Positions 36,376 through 44,196 of a stretch of DNA of 64,000 nt are shown piece by piece. The notes beneath the pieces were generated by a model, which did no database searches, was not told where the DNA came from, and saw only the letters and a list, made by a program, of their open reading frames with translations. This stretch comes from Verrucomicrobiales bacterium (GTDB lineage: Bacteria > Verrucomicrobiota > Verrucomicrobiia > Limisphaerales > JAYPXF01). Made by a program: the position numbers and the translations under genes. The DNA is taken from NCBI GenBank assembly GCA_002715965.1, contig PBAL01000020.1, positions 98,861 through 162,860 on the forward strand, given 5' to 3'. Numbering within the stretch: the first letter of the stretch is position 1; every line of letters starts with the position of its first letter.

Positions 36376-38634
36376 GTGTTTTCCCACCGCACCCAACGCG
36401 CATCAGTGCTGCCTCTTTCCGTGGTCGTGACGTTTTTAACCTTCCCCATTGTGGCGGAAGATTGGCTGCAATGGCGCGGTTCAAAGCGCGACGGAATCTG
36501 GCGGGAATCGGGGATTGTCGAGACCATTCCGAGCGGCGGATTGAAATACCGATGGCGGGCAAGGATTGGATCCGGCTATTCCGGACCGGCAGTTGCCAAC
36601 GGACGGGTGTATCTGACCGACCGTTTGCGCGATCCGGATCGCGAGCGCCTGATCTGCTTCCGCGAGATCGACGGAAAGAAGCTGTGGGAACATGAATACC
36701 CCTGCGAATACGCCGACCTGGAATACGGCAACGGTCCGCGGGCCACGCCAACCGTCGATCGAAACCAGGTGGTCGTGTTCGGAACCAAGGCGCATCTCAC
36801 TTGCTTCGACGCCGTCTCAGGCAAGCTCATCTGGAAGAAGGATCTCGTGCACGAGTACGATGCAGACGTTCCACGCTACGGTGCCAGTGCTGCTCCCTTG
36901 TTTCACAAGGATCTCCTGATTGCCTACGCCGGTGGAAAACCGGATGCCATGATGGTTGCATTCGATCGAAACACCGGAGAGGAACGATGGCGCTCGCTCT
37001 CCGATCGTCCCGCCTACAGCGCACCCATCATCATTCATCATGCGGGCCAGGATCAGTTGATTGTCTGGACGGGCGACGCGACTCACTCACTCGACCCGAA
37101 TAGCGGCAAGGTGTTCTGGACCGTGCCCTACGAATGTGGCTGGGACGTCGCGCAAACGATTGCCTCGCCGGTGCACGTTGATGATCGATTGCTCTTTCTC
37201 ATGGGATGGGGCCGGGGCGCCATGACCTTGAAACTCGACACCGAAAAACCAGTCGCCTCGGAACTCTGGAAAACACGTTCGAAACCATCAACCCTGATGG
37301 CCACGCCCGTCTTTGTCGGGAGCGATCACTTCCTCAGCGTGGACGGCCAGCAGGGGCTGTGTTTCATCGATGCGGCCAACGGCAGTCAACTCTGGTCCGA
37401 CCGGCGACCCATCGGTGCGGCACGCATGGGCTACGCGCACGTCACGCCAAACGCAGACCGCGTGTTCATCTTTAACCAGAGCGGACACCTGATGCTGGGG
37501 CGTGCGATGACGAACGGCTTCGAGTCGCTTGGTGAAACGCTGCTCGTCGAACCCACCGCGGGCTATCGCGCGCAAGGTCCCGTAGTCTGGTCTCATCCCG
37601 CCTACGCGAATCTTTCCGTCTATGCACGGAACGATCGGGAACTGGTCTGTGCCTCCCTGGCTGCGAGCGACTACACACACAGCGTTGCCGAACCGGTGAG
37701 GATCTTCCCGGTCCGCGTATTGGAGAAGTTCATCGGCATGAGTGCCGCTCGTTCCCTTGCGTTTTCACCGGACGGATCAACACTCGCGGTGGGAACCATG
37801 GTTGGCACGGTTCGCCGAGTAGATCCAAAGACGGGTGAAGCCGAACCTCCTCCCCGGCTTCGCGGCAGGCAACGGAACCGTTCCTTCTCACTCGCCTGGT
37901 CCGGCAACGGCAAATGGATCGCCTGCGCGGGTGGCACTGAGTTCCGCCAATCCCGCAACAACAGTCAAACCAGCGGTTACGTCCGCATCTGGAACGCCGA
38001 AGACCGCTCCGAACGCCCCGAATTGAAGGGCCTGAGCAACAACGTGTTTTCCGTCTCCTTCTCTCCCGACAGCACCAAAATCCTCACCAGCGACGCCCAC
38101 CATCGCGTGCGCCTCTGGGACGCTGCCTCCGGCGAGCCAATCCGCAGTTTCCTCGGCCACGCCGATGCCGTCTGGTCGGCCGCCTTCATCCCAAACTCGG
38201 CACGCGTGCTTTCCGCCGGCTGGGACCGGATGGCAAGAGTGTGGAACATGGAATCCGGCAACAACCTCGCAATTCTACGAGGCCACGAAGATGCCATCCT
38301 CACCATCGCCGTATCACCGGATGGACGCCTCGCGGCAACCGGCAGCGCCGACTGGACGATCAGGCTCTGGAACCTTGATTCCCTTGATCAACCCGAGCTG
38401 CTCCAGGGGCATCGAGGAGCGGTTTACTGCCTCGCCTTCTCATCCGATGGTAGCCGCCTGTTCTCCGGCAGTGGCGACGAAACCATCCGCATCTGGAACG
38501 TGGGGCAACGACAGACAACCGCGATCCTCCGCGGCCACCAAAGCGGAATCCGCAGCATCGCCCTTTCCCCCGATGACTCCACCCTCGCCAGCACAGGCCT
38601 GGAAGATCCGCTTCGTCTCTGGACGCTCAAGTGA
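36376..38634 (+). CDS. Secreted PQQ-like propeller fused to WD40 propeller
   Basis: The best start is GTG 36376, which gives a signal peptide (SVLPLSVVVTFLTFPIVA) and a 752-residue product; longer in-frame starts overlap the divergent gene. The N-terminal half is a PQQ-like propeller (DWLQWRGSKRDGIW, DGKKLWEHEYPCEYAD, NTGEERWRSLSDRPAYSAP). The C-terminal half (about 440-752) has seven or so WD40 repeats (SVSFSPDSTKILTSDAHHRV, SPDGRLAATGSADWTIRLW, GDETIRIWN). Both halves are protein-interaction propellers; no catalytic motif is visible. Exported WD40 proteins are characteristic of PVC bacteria. Confidence 0.85.
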   Translation: MFSHRTQRASVLPLSVVVTFLTFPIVAEDWLQWRGSKRDGIWRESGIVETIPSGGLKYRWRARIGSGYSGPAVANGRVYLTDRLRDPDRERLICFREIDGKKLWEHEYPCEYADLEYGNGPRATPTVDRNQVVVFGTKAHLTCFDAVSGKLIWKKDLVHEYDADVPRYGASAAPLFHKDLLIAYAGGKPDAMMVAFDRNTGEERWRSLSDRPAYSAPIIIHHAGQDQLIVWTGDATHSLDPNSGKVFWTVPYECGWDVAQTIASPVHVDDRLLFLMGWGRGAMTLKLDTEKPVASELWKTRSKPSTLMATPVFVGSDHFLSVDGQQGLCFIDAANGSQLWSDRRPIGAARMGYAHVTPNADRVFIFNQSGHLMLGRAMTNGFESLGETLLVEPTAGYRAQGPVVWSHPAYANLSVYARNDRELVCASLAASDYTHSVAEPVRIFPVRVLEKFIGMSAARSLAFSPDGSTLAVGTMVGTVRRVDPKTGEAEPPPRLRGRQRNRSFSLAWSGNGKWIACAGGTEFRQSRNNSQTSGYVRIWNAEDRSERPELKGLSNNVFSVSFSPDSTKILTSDAHHRVRLWDAASGEPIRSFLGHADAVWSAAFIPNSARVLSAGWDRMARVWNMESGNNLAILRGHEDAILTIAVSPDGRLAATGSADWTIRLWNLDSLDQPELLQGHRGAVYCLAFSSDGSRLFSGSGDETIRIWNVGQRQTTAILRGHQSGIRSIALSPDDSTLASTGLEDPLRLWTLK

Positions 38635-38705
38635 TGCACATTATGTCGAGCCAGCCTGTGGACGAATTGCGGTCGTGGCAGGGAGTGGTGTATGCTTAAG
38701 GCGCG

Positions 38706-38939
38706 ATGAAACTGACTGTAGATATTTCGCCTGAAATCGCTGAGAGAATTCAGGCGGCTCCCGATCCGGGCGCAGCAGTCGAAGAGGCTTGGCGACAGAA
38801 GGAATATCGCGATTGGCAACGATCGCGAATGACGCCAGAAATTGAATCGATGCTAATCGAAGCCATGGAGAAGGCCAACGGATTGGAAACTTCAAGAGCA
38901 CGGTGTCGATCGTGCAACCATAACCGGTTAAGACGGTGA
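38706..38939 (+). CDS. Small hypothetical protein, antitoxin-like N-terminus
   Basis: The ORF of 77 codons follows an AAGG ribosome-binding sequence. The N-terminal MKLTVDISPEIAERIQA looks like a ribbon-helix-helix or addiction-module antitoxin start, and the middle is helical (PGAAVEEAWRQKEYRDWQ). The last 15 residues are Cys/Arg-rich and unlike the rest. A +1 shift near 38885 would instead give WKLQEHGVDRATITG, so a frameshift is possible. No toxin gene is adjacent. It is a weak call. Confidence 0.5.
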   Translation: MKLTVDISPEIAERIQAAPDPGAAVEEAWRQKEYRDWQRSRMTPEIESMLIEAMEKANGLETSRARCRSCNHNRLRR

Positions 38940-39323
38940 TTGGGAGCGGCGGCCGCTGAGGAATATCCCATTTGCAACCCCGAGTTTGACAGAAGTCAGA
39001 TCAAATGGTCTTCGATGCGTTCTCACTCTCCCGGCCCTCCCAGCGGGCTGTCTATTACCCACAAATCGCGCATCCCGAAGGGATGGCATTGCCAGTAGAC
39101 GGGGTTGTGCGTAGCGATACTTCCGGATTTGTTGAGTAAGTGAACGATCCCGGAGGGATCGCACAGGTGATACTCTTTTCTGTGGCACACCCTCCGGGGT
39201 GTTGTGAGATTGTGGCCGATAGATTTATGGGTATTGGTCAGCCCGCTCGGAGAGGGACCCTGAACGATGCTTTCATTCCATTCATACATACTGCCATCGT
39301 TAAACATTCATTGCCCCATGAGA
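38940..39323. repeat. Intergenic region with short palindromic repeats
   Basis: This 384-base gap has no convincing gene. It holds three related short palindromes: ATCCCGAAGGGAT (39072-39084), GATCCCGGAGGGATC (39146-39160) and ACACCCTCCGGGGTGT (39187-39202). These are typical of dispersed repeat elements in Verrucomicrobia and Planctomycetes. ORFs across it read as translated repeat. Confidence 0.5.
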
Positions 39324-40428
39324 TCAAATCGCCCTCAAACTCCCGCTGTTCACTTCCCATTTGTTCAGATCTCGGCTCAATTCCCGCGGCCAGTTTTCCT
39401 CCGTGCAGGTCATGAACACCTGTCCCATCGCGTGATGTGAACGCTCCAGCAAGGGCAGCAAGCCCGCCCGGCGATTCACATCCAGTTCCCCCATCACATC
39501 ATCGATCAACAGCACCGGAGGAACTCCAAGCACACCCGTGAGATACTCCGCCTGCGCCATCTTCAACGCAACCACCAGACTGCGTTTCTGACCTTCGCTG
39601 CCAAACTTGGCCGCTGCACGTTCGTCCAGTTGGAGATCGAGTTCATCACGATGCGGCCCCACGACCGTCGACTTGTAGCGGCGCTCGCGTTCGGCAGATG
39701 CGGCGAGTTCGGAAGAGAAGTCATCCTTCACGCTGGATTTGTATTCCATATGCAGTTCCTCCGCGTCATTCGAGATTCGCCGATAGGCCAGCCGAACCAG
39801 GGGAGAAATCTTCGGGACCAGTTTCTTCCTCGCATCGATGAGCTGATTACCCAGCTCAACAACCTCCTTGGAAAAACTATCCAGCACCGCGGGATCAATT
39901 TTCGGCCGTTTCAACACCGCATTGCGTGAGCGAACCGCCCTTGTGTAGCGCTGAAGAGTTTCCAGATAGCCGGGTTGGGTCTGGGAGAGCAACAGGTCAA
40001 TAAATCGCCGTCGTATCCGCGCCGTGCCTTTTACCAATTGAAGATCTTCCGAACAAAAAACCACCGCCCGCAAGGTGCCGATGTAGTCCGATAACCGCCG
40101 GACGGGATCCCCATTCAGGCCGATCTTCCGTTCCGATGAAGACCAATAAATCTTCACGTCGTGCTCGACGTCTGTCACGACCGTCGCGCCAATGAAGTAA
40201 CCTTTCTGCTGGTGACGGATCATCTGCGCACCACCCACACCGCGAAACGAACGCAAGGTGGCCATGAGATAAATCGATTCCAGGATGTTCGTCTTCCCCT
40301 GCGCGTTGTTCCCGAGCAACACGTGGAACCCCTGATCAAAACCTACGTCCAGACGCGCGTAGTTTCGGAAATCTCGAAGTCTCAGATGCGACAGGTGCAC
40401 GATGAATGTCGGGTCAGCCGAAGCCAAA
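39324..40428 (-). CDS. recf: DNA replication and repair protein RecF
   Basis: The 367-residue SMC-like ATPase loads RecA on gapped DNA with RecO and RecR. Walker A is GNNAQGKTN, the signature region is FGSEGQKRSLVVALKMAQAEYL, and Walker B is VLLIDDVMGELD, followed by the H/TCTEENW loop. The opening HLSHLRLRDFRNYARLDVGF is typical. The start is ambiguous: TTG 40428 follows a GAAGAAAG ribosome-binding sequence, GTG 40401 would give the family-standard N-terminus, and TTG 40490 extends too far. No dnaA, dnaN or gyrB is nearby, so recF is outside its classical cluster here. Confidence 0.95.
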
Positions 40429-40524
40429 GTTCTTTCTTCAAATTCGGCGAGCGCAGATGATGCAGAATTCGCTCCGTTGAAACAATTCAATCGCTACGAT
40501 TACAACTGCCACTGCCCACATTGA

Positions 40525-40785
40525 AATCTAATCCACGATCTCAATCCTCAATCCCCGGTCCGCAAGGCCCTTTCCGTTGTTTTTGCCCTCAGCGGTGTAT
40601 ACTTTGCCTTCCTTCTGTTCGGGGAATTCCGAATCGAGAATGGCAACATTTACCGTGTGGATGCGGTCTTCGGCAGCAGCATTTTCATCAAGCATCCCGG
40701 CTACTATCGCAAGAGCTACGAAGTCATTGACGGCCTGCCTCACGCCATCGGACATACTTGGTCTGGAGCCACCCAGTATCTGTAA
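40525..40785 (+). pseudogene. Small hypothetical membrane-anchored protein lacking a start codon
   Basis: A frame open from the TGA at 40522 to a TAA at 40783 encodes protein-like sequence. It has a hydrophobic segment (ALSVVFALSGVYFAFLLFG) and then YRVDAVFGSSIFIKHPGYYR and GLPHAIGHTWSGATQYL. No ATG, GTG or TTG precedes the TM segment. It was therefore probably truncated at its 5' end, or it uses an unrecognised start. I do not recognise the family. It lies directly upstream of the microcompartment operon, on the same strand. Confidence 0.45.
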
Positions 40786-40821
40786 TTTGTGAAAGATACT
40801 AATCAGAACTGAATTCAAGTG

Positions 40822-40853
40822 TTGACAGTTTTTGATAGATATTGAAAATAATT
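40822..40853 (+). promoter_or_regulatory. Candidate promoter of the microcompartment operon
   Basis: A consensus -35 TTGACA lies at 40822-40827 in an A/T-rich stretch. Possible -10 boxes are AAAATA (40845, 17-base spacing) or AATAAT (40848, 20-base spacing). pduL starts at 40871. No operator for a DeoR-type regulator was identified. Confidence 0.45.
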
Positions 40854-40870
40854 ACCAATCCAGCACGCAT

Positions 40871-41548
40871 ATGGCTGAAACATCTTCCACTCCACATCGG
40901 GCGGTGATCGAGCATTTGGTTCGTAAAGCCCTGTATTCCAGGGCCGGAAAGTCGGCTCCCCAGACGGCTGCAGCGCCGAATCCACTGCTCGTGAATGTGT
41001 CCGCTCGGCATTGCCACTTGAGCCAGGAGGCGGTCGAAGCGCTTTTTGGTCCCGGGCATCAGCTCACGCCCATGAAATGGCTCTATCAAGATGGGCAGTA
41101 TGCGGCAAAGGAATCCGTGACGCTGGTGGGACCGCGCAAGCGGGTGATTGGGAATTTGCGGATCCTCGGGCCCTGTCGGCCGCTGAATCAGGTGGAGTTG
41201 GCTTACACGGACGCCGTTTCACTCGGCTTCGATATTCCCTTACGCGCTTCTGGTAACATTGACGGCACCCCAGGCTGCATGCTCATGGGGCCAAATGGTT
41301 TTTTTGAAATGCCGGATGGAGTCATCCGCGCGTTGCGACACGTCCACATGCATCCGGAAGACGCGGAGTTCTATGGCGTGAAGCACAAGGACATGATGAA
41401 TCTGAAGATCGGCGGGCCTTGCGCCATCACGCTCGAGGAGATGCTCGTTCGCGTGGATGAGAGTTTCAAACTCGAGGTGCACATCGACACCGATGAAGGC
41501 AATGCCTGCAACTTGACGCCGGAGACGCCGGTGGAACTGGTGAAGTGA
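40871..41548 (+). CDS. pduL: PduL-type phosphate acyltransferase of the microcompartment
   Basis: From ATG 40871 the protein has 225 residues. PduL exchanges CoA for phosphate on acyl-CoA, returning CoA inside the organelle and making an acyl phosphate. Two PduL domains are visible: the first with NVSARHCHLSQEAVEALFG (metal ligands in RHCHLS), the second with HVHMHPEDAEFYGVKHKD. The N-terminal helix HRAVIEHLVRKALYSR, followed by an Ala/Pro linker, looks like an encapsulation peptide. It is the first gene of the BMC operon. The in-frame extension to 40832 would need a TTG start next to the promoter and is unlikely. Confidence 0.93.
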   Translation: MAETSSTPHRAVIEHLVRKALYSRAGKSAPQTAAAPNPLLVNVSARHCHLSQEAVEALFGPGHQLTPMKWLYQDGQYAAKESVTLVGPRKRVIGNLRILGPCRPLNQVELAYTDAVSLGFDIPLRASGNIDGTPGCMLMGPNGFFEMPDGVIRALRHVHMHPEDAEFYGVKHKDMMNLKIGGPCAITLEEMLVRVDESFKLEVHIDTDEGNACNLTPETPVELVK

Positions 41549-41559
41549 TATTTGAAATC

Positions 41560-41634
41560 GGAGTGATGGAGCGGTGGAGTATTGGAGTGCCGAAAGAGCA
41601 ACACTCCAGAACTCCATGACTCCAACACTCCATT
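41560..41634. repeat. GGAGT-type inverted repeat between pduL and shell gene
   Basis: The left part has repeated GGAGT/TGGAGTATTGGAGTG units, and the right part has the complement (CACTCCAGAACTCCATGACTCC and on). RNA here would fold into a long hairpin. A related element lies at 46071-46148 in the same operon. Confidence 0.75.
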
Positions 41635-41664
41635 TCCCGAAAACCCTCAAATCAGAAAACAAAC

Positions 41665-41952
41665 ATGAGTGAAGCACTAGGAATGATCGAAACGAAAGGC
41701 TTCGTCGGCTCCGTGGAGGCGAGCGATGCCATGGTCAAGGCTGCCAATGTCAGCCTTGTGAAAACAGTGCCCATCGGCGGCGGTTTTATCACCGTTCTTG
41801 CGAAGGGCGACGTGGGCAGCGTGAAGGCGGCGGTCGATGCCGGCTCCGGCGCTGCGGACAAGGTTGGCGAACTCGTCAGCGCGCACATCATCGCGCGTCC
41901 GCATGACGAATTGCTGAGCCAATTCGTGGACGGCAAACCAGCCAAGAAGTAA
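41665..41952 (+). CDS. BMC-H shell protein 1
   Basis: This 95-residue single-domain BMC (Pfam BMC) protein opens [20 protein letters not shown]. The pore-loop region is [20 protein letters not shown], and the edge motif is [10 protein letters not shown]. Such proteins form cyclic hexamers that tile the facets of the shell. The pore loop is Gly-rich (PIGGGF), unlike the two other BMC-H genes here, so its hexamer may have a different pore. It is separated from pduL by a repeat element and followed 29 bases later by the second BMC-H. Confidence 0.95.
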   Translation: MSEALGMIETKGFVGSVEASDAMVKAANVSLVKTVPIGGGFITVLAKGDVGSVKAAVDAGSGAADKVGELVSAHIIARPHDELLSQFVDGKPAKK

Positions 41953-41981
41953 CGAACTTTAGCAACGAAAGAATAAGCATT

Positions 41982-42257
41982 ATGGCACAAGAAGCATTGG
42001 GAATGATCGAGACCAAGGGTCTTTGCGCTCTCCTCGAAGGCAGCGATGCCGCGCTCAAGTCCGCTGACGTGAAGTTCTCCGGTTGGGAGAAGGTCGGCAG
42101 TGGTTTGGTGACGGGTTTCTTCCGTGGCGACGTCGCCGCGGTGAAGGCCGCGACTGACGCCGGCGCCGAAGCCGCCGCGCAAGTCGGCGAAGTGGTATCG
42201 GTGCAGGTGATCCCGCGCCCTCACGAAGATCTCGGCAAGCTCGGCAAGTGGATCTGA
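41982..42257 (+). CDS. BMC-H shell protein 2
   Basis: The 91-residue hexamer-forming shell protein starts [20 protein letters not shown]. Its pore region is [20 protein letters not shown] and its edge motif VIPRPHEDL. It shares the N-terminal pattern with the other BMC-H proteins but has a bulkier pore-side segment (WEKVGSGL), so pore selectivity probably differs. It lies between BMC-H 1 and the kinase gene, 75 bases before the GTG start of the latter. Confidence 0.95.
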   Translation: MAQEALGMIETKGLCALLEGSDAALKSADVKFSGWEKVGSGLVTGFFRGDVAAVKAATDAGAEAAAQVGEVVSVQVIPRPHEDLGKLGKWI

Positions 42258-42332
42258 CACTGCGTGTCGGCCATGGCGCTTCGCGCGGCTGACGCCACTC
42301 AGTGAGCCCAAATAAAAGCCCAGACGCAGTCT

Positions 42333-43517
42333 GTGAAGATACTCGTTAGCAACATTGGATCGACCTCCCTGAAGTACCGGCTGTTTGATTTCAGCGACGG
42401 TAAATCAGGGGTGCTGGCCAAAGGCGGCTTCGAACGCGTGACCGACTATGCGGCCACGATCGAAGAATGCCTCACCCAGCTCAAGGACGGCGGCCACATC
42501 GAATCGGAAAACGATCTCGCGGCCGTTGGTTTCAAGACGGTCATGGCCAAGGACATCAGCGGTTGCGTCGAAGCGACTGATGACGTTCTCGAGGCGATGG
42601 AGTTTTATTCCTCTGTCGCGCCGGCGCACAACCCGGCTTACATCGCCGGCATCCGCCAGTTCCGGGCGAAGATGCCGGACAAGCCGATGGTGGCGCTTTT
42701 CGAGACCGCGTTCTATCAGCATACAAGCACGGCCGCACAACGTTATGCCGTTCCGCAGGAATGGTACGACTTGGGCGTGCGCCGCTGGGGTTTTCACGGG
42801 GCCAGCCACAAATTCATCGCAGAACGCAGCGCCGAACTGCTCGGTCGCGACGATGTCGCCGAGCGCGCCCGCAATCTCTACGTCAACGCCGGAGCGAGTC
42901 CGGTCGATGGACCTGATTTGAGGGTCATCTCCTGCCACATGGGCGGGAGTTCCTCCATCACCGGGATCCGCAATGGCGTGGCGATCGGCACCTCGATGGG
43001 CATGAGTCCGCAGAGCGGTCTGCCGCACAACAATCGCGTGGGTGACCTCGATTCTCACGCGCTGCCATTTATCATGCGCAAGCTCGGCATCACCGCTGAC
43101 GAAGCGCAGGAGACCATGTGCAAGCAAAGCGGTTTGCAAGGTGTGTCCGGGGTGTCGAACGACATCCGTGATATCGCCGAGGCCGCAGAGCAGGGGAACG
43201 AACGCGCCAAGCTCGCGCTCGAACTCTTCGTGCACCAGGCGCGCCATTGGATCGGCGCCTTCCACTTCGACCTGAACGGCGCCGACGCCCTCGTCTTCAC
43301 GGCGGGCATTGGCGAAAACCGTTCCCCCTTGCGCGAATCCATCTGCGCCAATCTCGAAAACGTCGGCATCAAACTCGATGCCGAAAAGAACAATAACATC
43401 CGCGCCGAAGAAGCCGTGATCAGCACGGACGATTCGCCGGTGAAAGTCATGATCATCCCGACCAATGAAGAACTGGTCGTGGCCCGGGAGGTAAAACGCT
43501 TTCTGGACAATCGGTAA
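42333..43517 (+). CDS. ackA: Acetate-kinase-family protein, active-site variant
   Basis: The 394-residue ASKHA-fold protein starts with GTG. Family landmarks include SNIGSTSLK (7-14 region), [12 protein letters not shown] (96-107), [12 protein letters not shown] (150-161) and [10 protein letters not shown], with PTNEEL near the end. Acetate kinase makes acetate and ATP from acetyl phosphate. Several canonical positions differ. HRVVHGG is replaced by [10 protein letters not shown] (65-74), the DTAFH Asp is Glu124 and HLGNGxS is HMGGSSS (202-208). The Arg of the GDLDP region is kept (NNRVGDLD, 233-240). In the BMC pathway it should act on the product of PduL, perhaps lactyl phosphate. It may be an altered-specificity kinase; activity is not proven. 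Confidence 0.88.
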   Translation: MKILVSNIGSTSLKYRLFDFSDGKSGVLAKGGFERVTDYAATIEECLTQLKDGGHIESENDLAAVGFKTVMAKDISGCVEATDDVLEAMEFYSSVAPAHNPAYIAGIRQFRAKMPDKPMVALFETAFYQHTSTAAQRYAVPQEWYDLGVRRWGFHGASHKFIAERSAELLGRDDVAERARNLYVNAGASPVDGPDLRVISCHMGGSSSITGIRNGVAIGTSMGMSPQSGLPHNNRVGDLDSHALPFIMRKLGITADEAQETMCKQSGLQGVSGVSNDIRDIAEAAEQGNERAKLALELFVHQARHWIGAFHFDLNGADALVFTAGIGENRSPLRESICANLENVGIKLDAEKNNNIRAEEAVISTDDSPVKVMIIPTNEELVVAREVKRFLDNR

Positions 43518-43563
43518 AAACTCTCAACTCAAAATTCTCTCAACTCTCAACAAAGAAAAACAT

Positions 43564-43842
43564 ATGGCACAACAAGCTATCGGACTCATTGAAACCAAAG
43601 GCCTCGTCGCCCTCGTCGAAGCCACCGACGCCATGCTCAAGGCCGCGAACGTGCAACTCGTCGGACCCATGAAGCAGGTCGGCAGCGCCCTCGTGACGGC
43701 GAGCGTCACCGGTGACGTCGCCGCTGTGAAGGCCGCCACCGACGCCGGCGCCCAGGCCGTCGAATCCATCGGCGGTGAAATTGTCAGCGTCCACGTCATT
43801 GCCCGTCCGCACGACGACACCAGCAAAGTTCTCCCGTCCTGA
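43564..43842 (+). CDS. BMC-H shell protein 3
   Basis: The 92-residue hexameric shell protein starts [20 protein letters not shown]. Its pore-side region is [21 protein letters not shown] and its edge motif [10 protein letters not shown]. It is closer to BMC-H 2 than to BMC-H 1. It follows the kinase gene after 46 bases and precedes the first pentamer gene by 19 bases. Three BMC-H and three BMC-P genes, with no BMC-T, agree with the PVM shell type, which uses no trimer. Confidence 0.95.
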   Translation: MAQQAIGLIETKGLVALVEATDAMLKAANVQLVGPMKQVGSALVTASVTGDVAAVKAATDAGAQAVESIGGEIVSVHVIARPHDDTSKVLPS

Positions 43843-43861
43843 ACTTAAACCGTCCTGAACC

Positions 43862-44182
43862 ATGTTCCTAGCCCGCGTTGAAGGCTCCGTGGTCTCCACG
43901 AAGAAGGACCCGGCGATGAGTGGCCGCAAGCTGCTCCTCGTCCGGCCCCAACTCGTGGACGAAAAGGATCCGACCAAGTTCCGCAACGGTCAGAACACGA
44001 TCGTGGCCGTGGACAGCGTCGGCGCCGGTGAAGGCGAACTGGTTTTGTTCTGTCAGGGAAGTTCCGCCCGACTCGCGCCCAACCTGAAGAGCGCGCCGGT
44101 CGACGCGGTGATCATCGGCATCGTCGATACCGTCGACGCCCTCGGCCAGATCATCTACGACGCCAAGACTCCACAGAAATAA
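43862..44182 (+). CDS. BMC-P (EutN/CcmL) vertex protein 1
   Basis: The 106-residue EutN/CcmL-fold protein has an N-terminal MFLARVEGSVVSTKKDP, a core KLLLVRPQLVDE, and VDSVGAGEGELVLFCQGSSAR. These are pentamer signatures that cap the vertices of the icosahedral shell. The C-terminus (GIVDTVDALGQIIYDAK) is longer than in the other two. Its start is 19 bases after BMC-H 3 and its end 14 bases before the aldehyde dehydrogenase start. Confidence 0.94.
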   Translation: MFLARVEGSVVSTKKDPAMSGRKLLLVRPQLVDEKDPTKFRNGQNTIVAVDSVGAGEGELVLFCQGSSARLAPNLKSAPVDAVIIGIVDTVDALGQIIYDAKTPQK

Positions 44183-44196
44183 CTTAAGGACAGCAC

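Noticed and set aside
39023..39307. 94-codon minus-strand ORF before recF
   Set aside because: Translation runs through the palindromic repeat cluster; reads as repeat-derived peptide.
40528..40818. 96-codon minus-strand ORF upstream of pduL
   Set aside because: Antisense to the start-less coding-like frame at 40525-40785, which has more protein-like composition.
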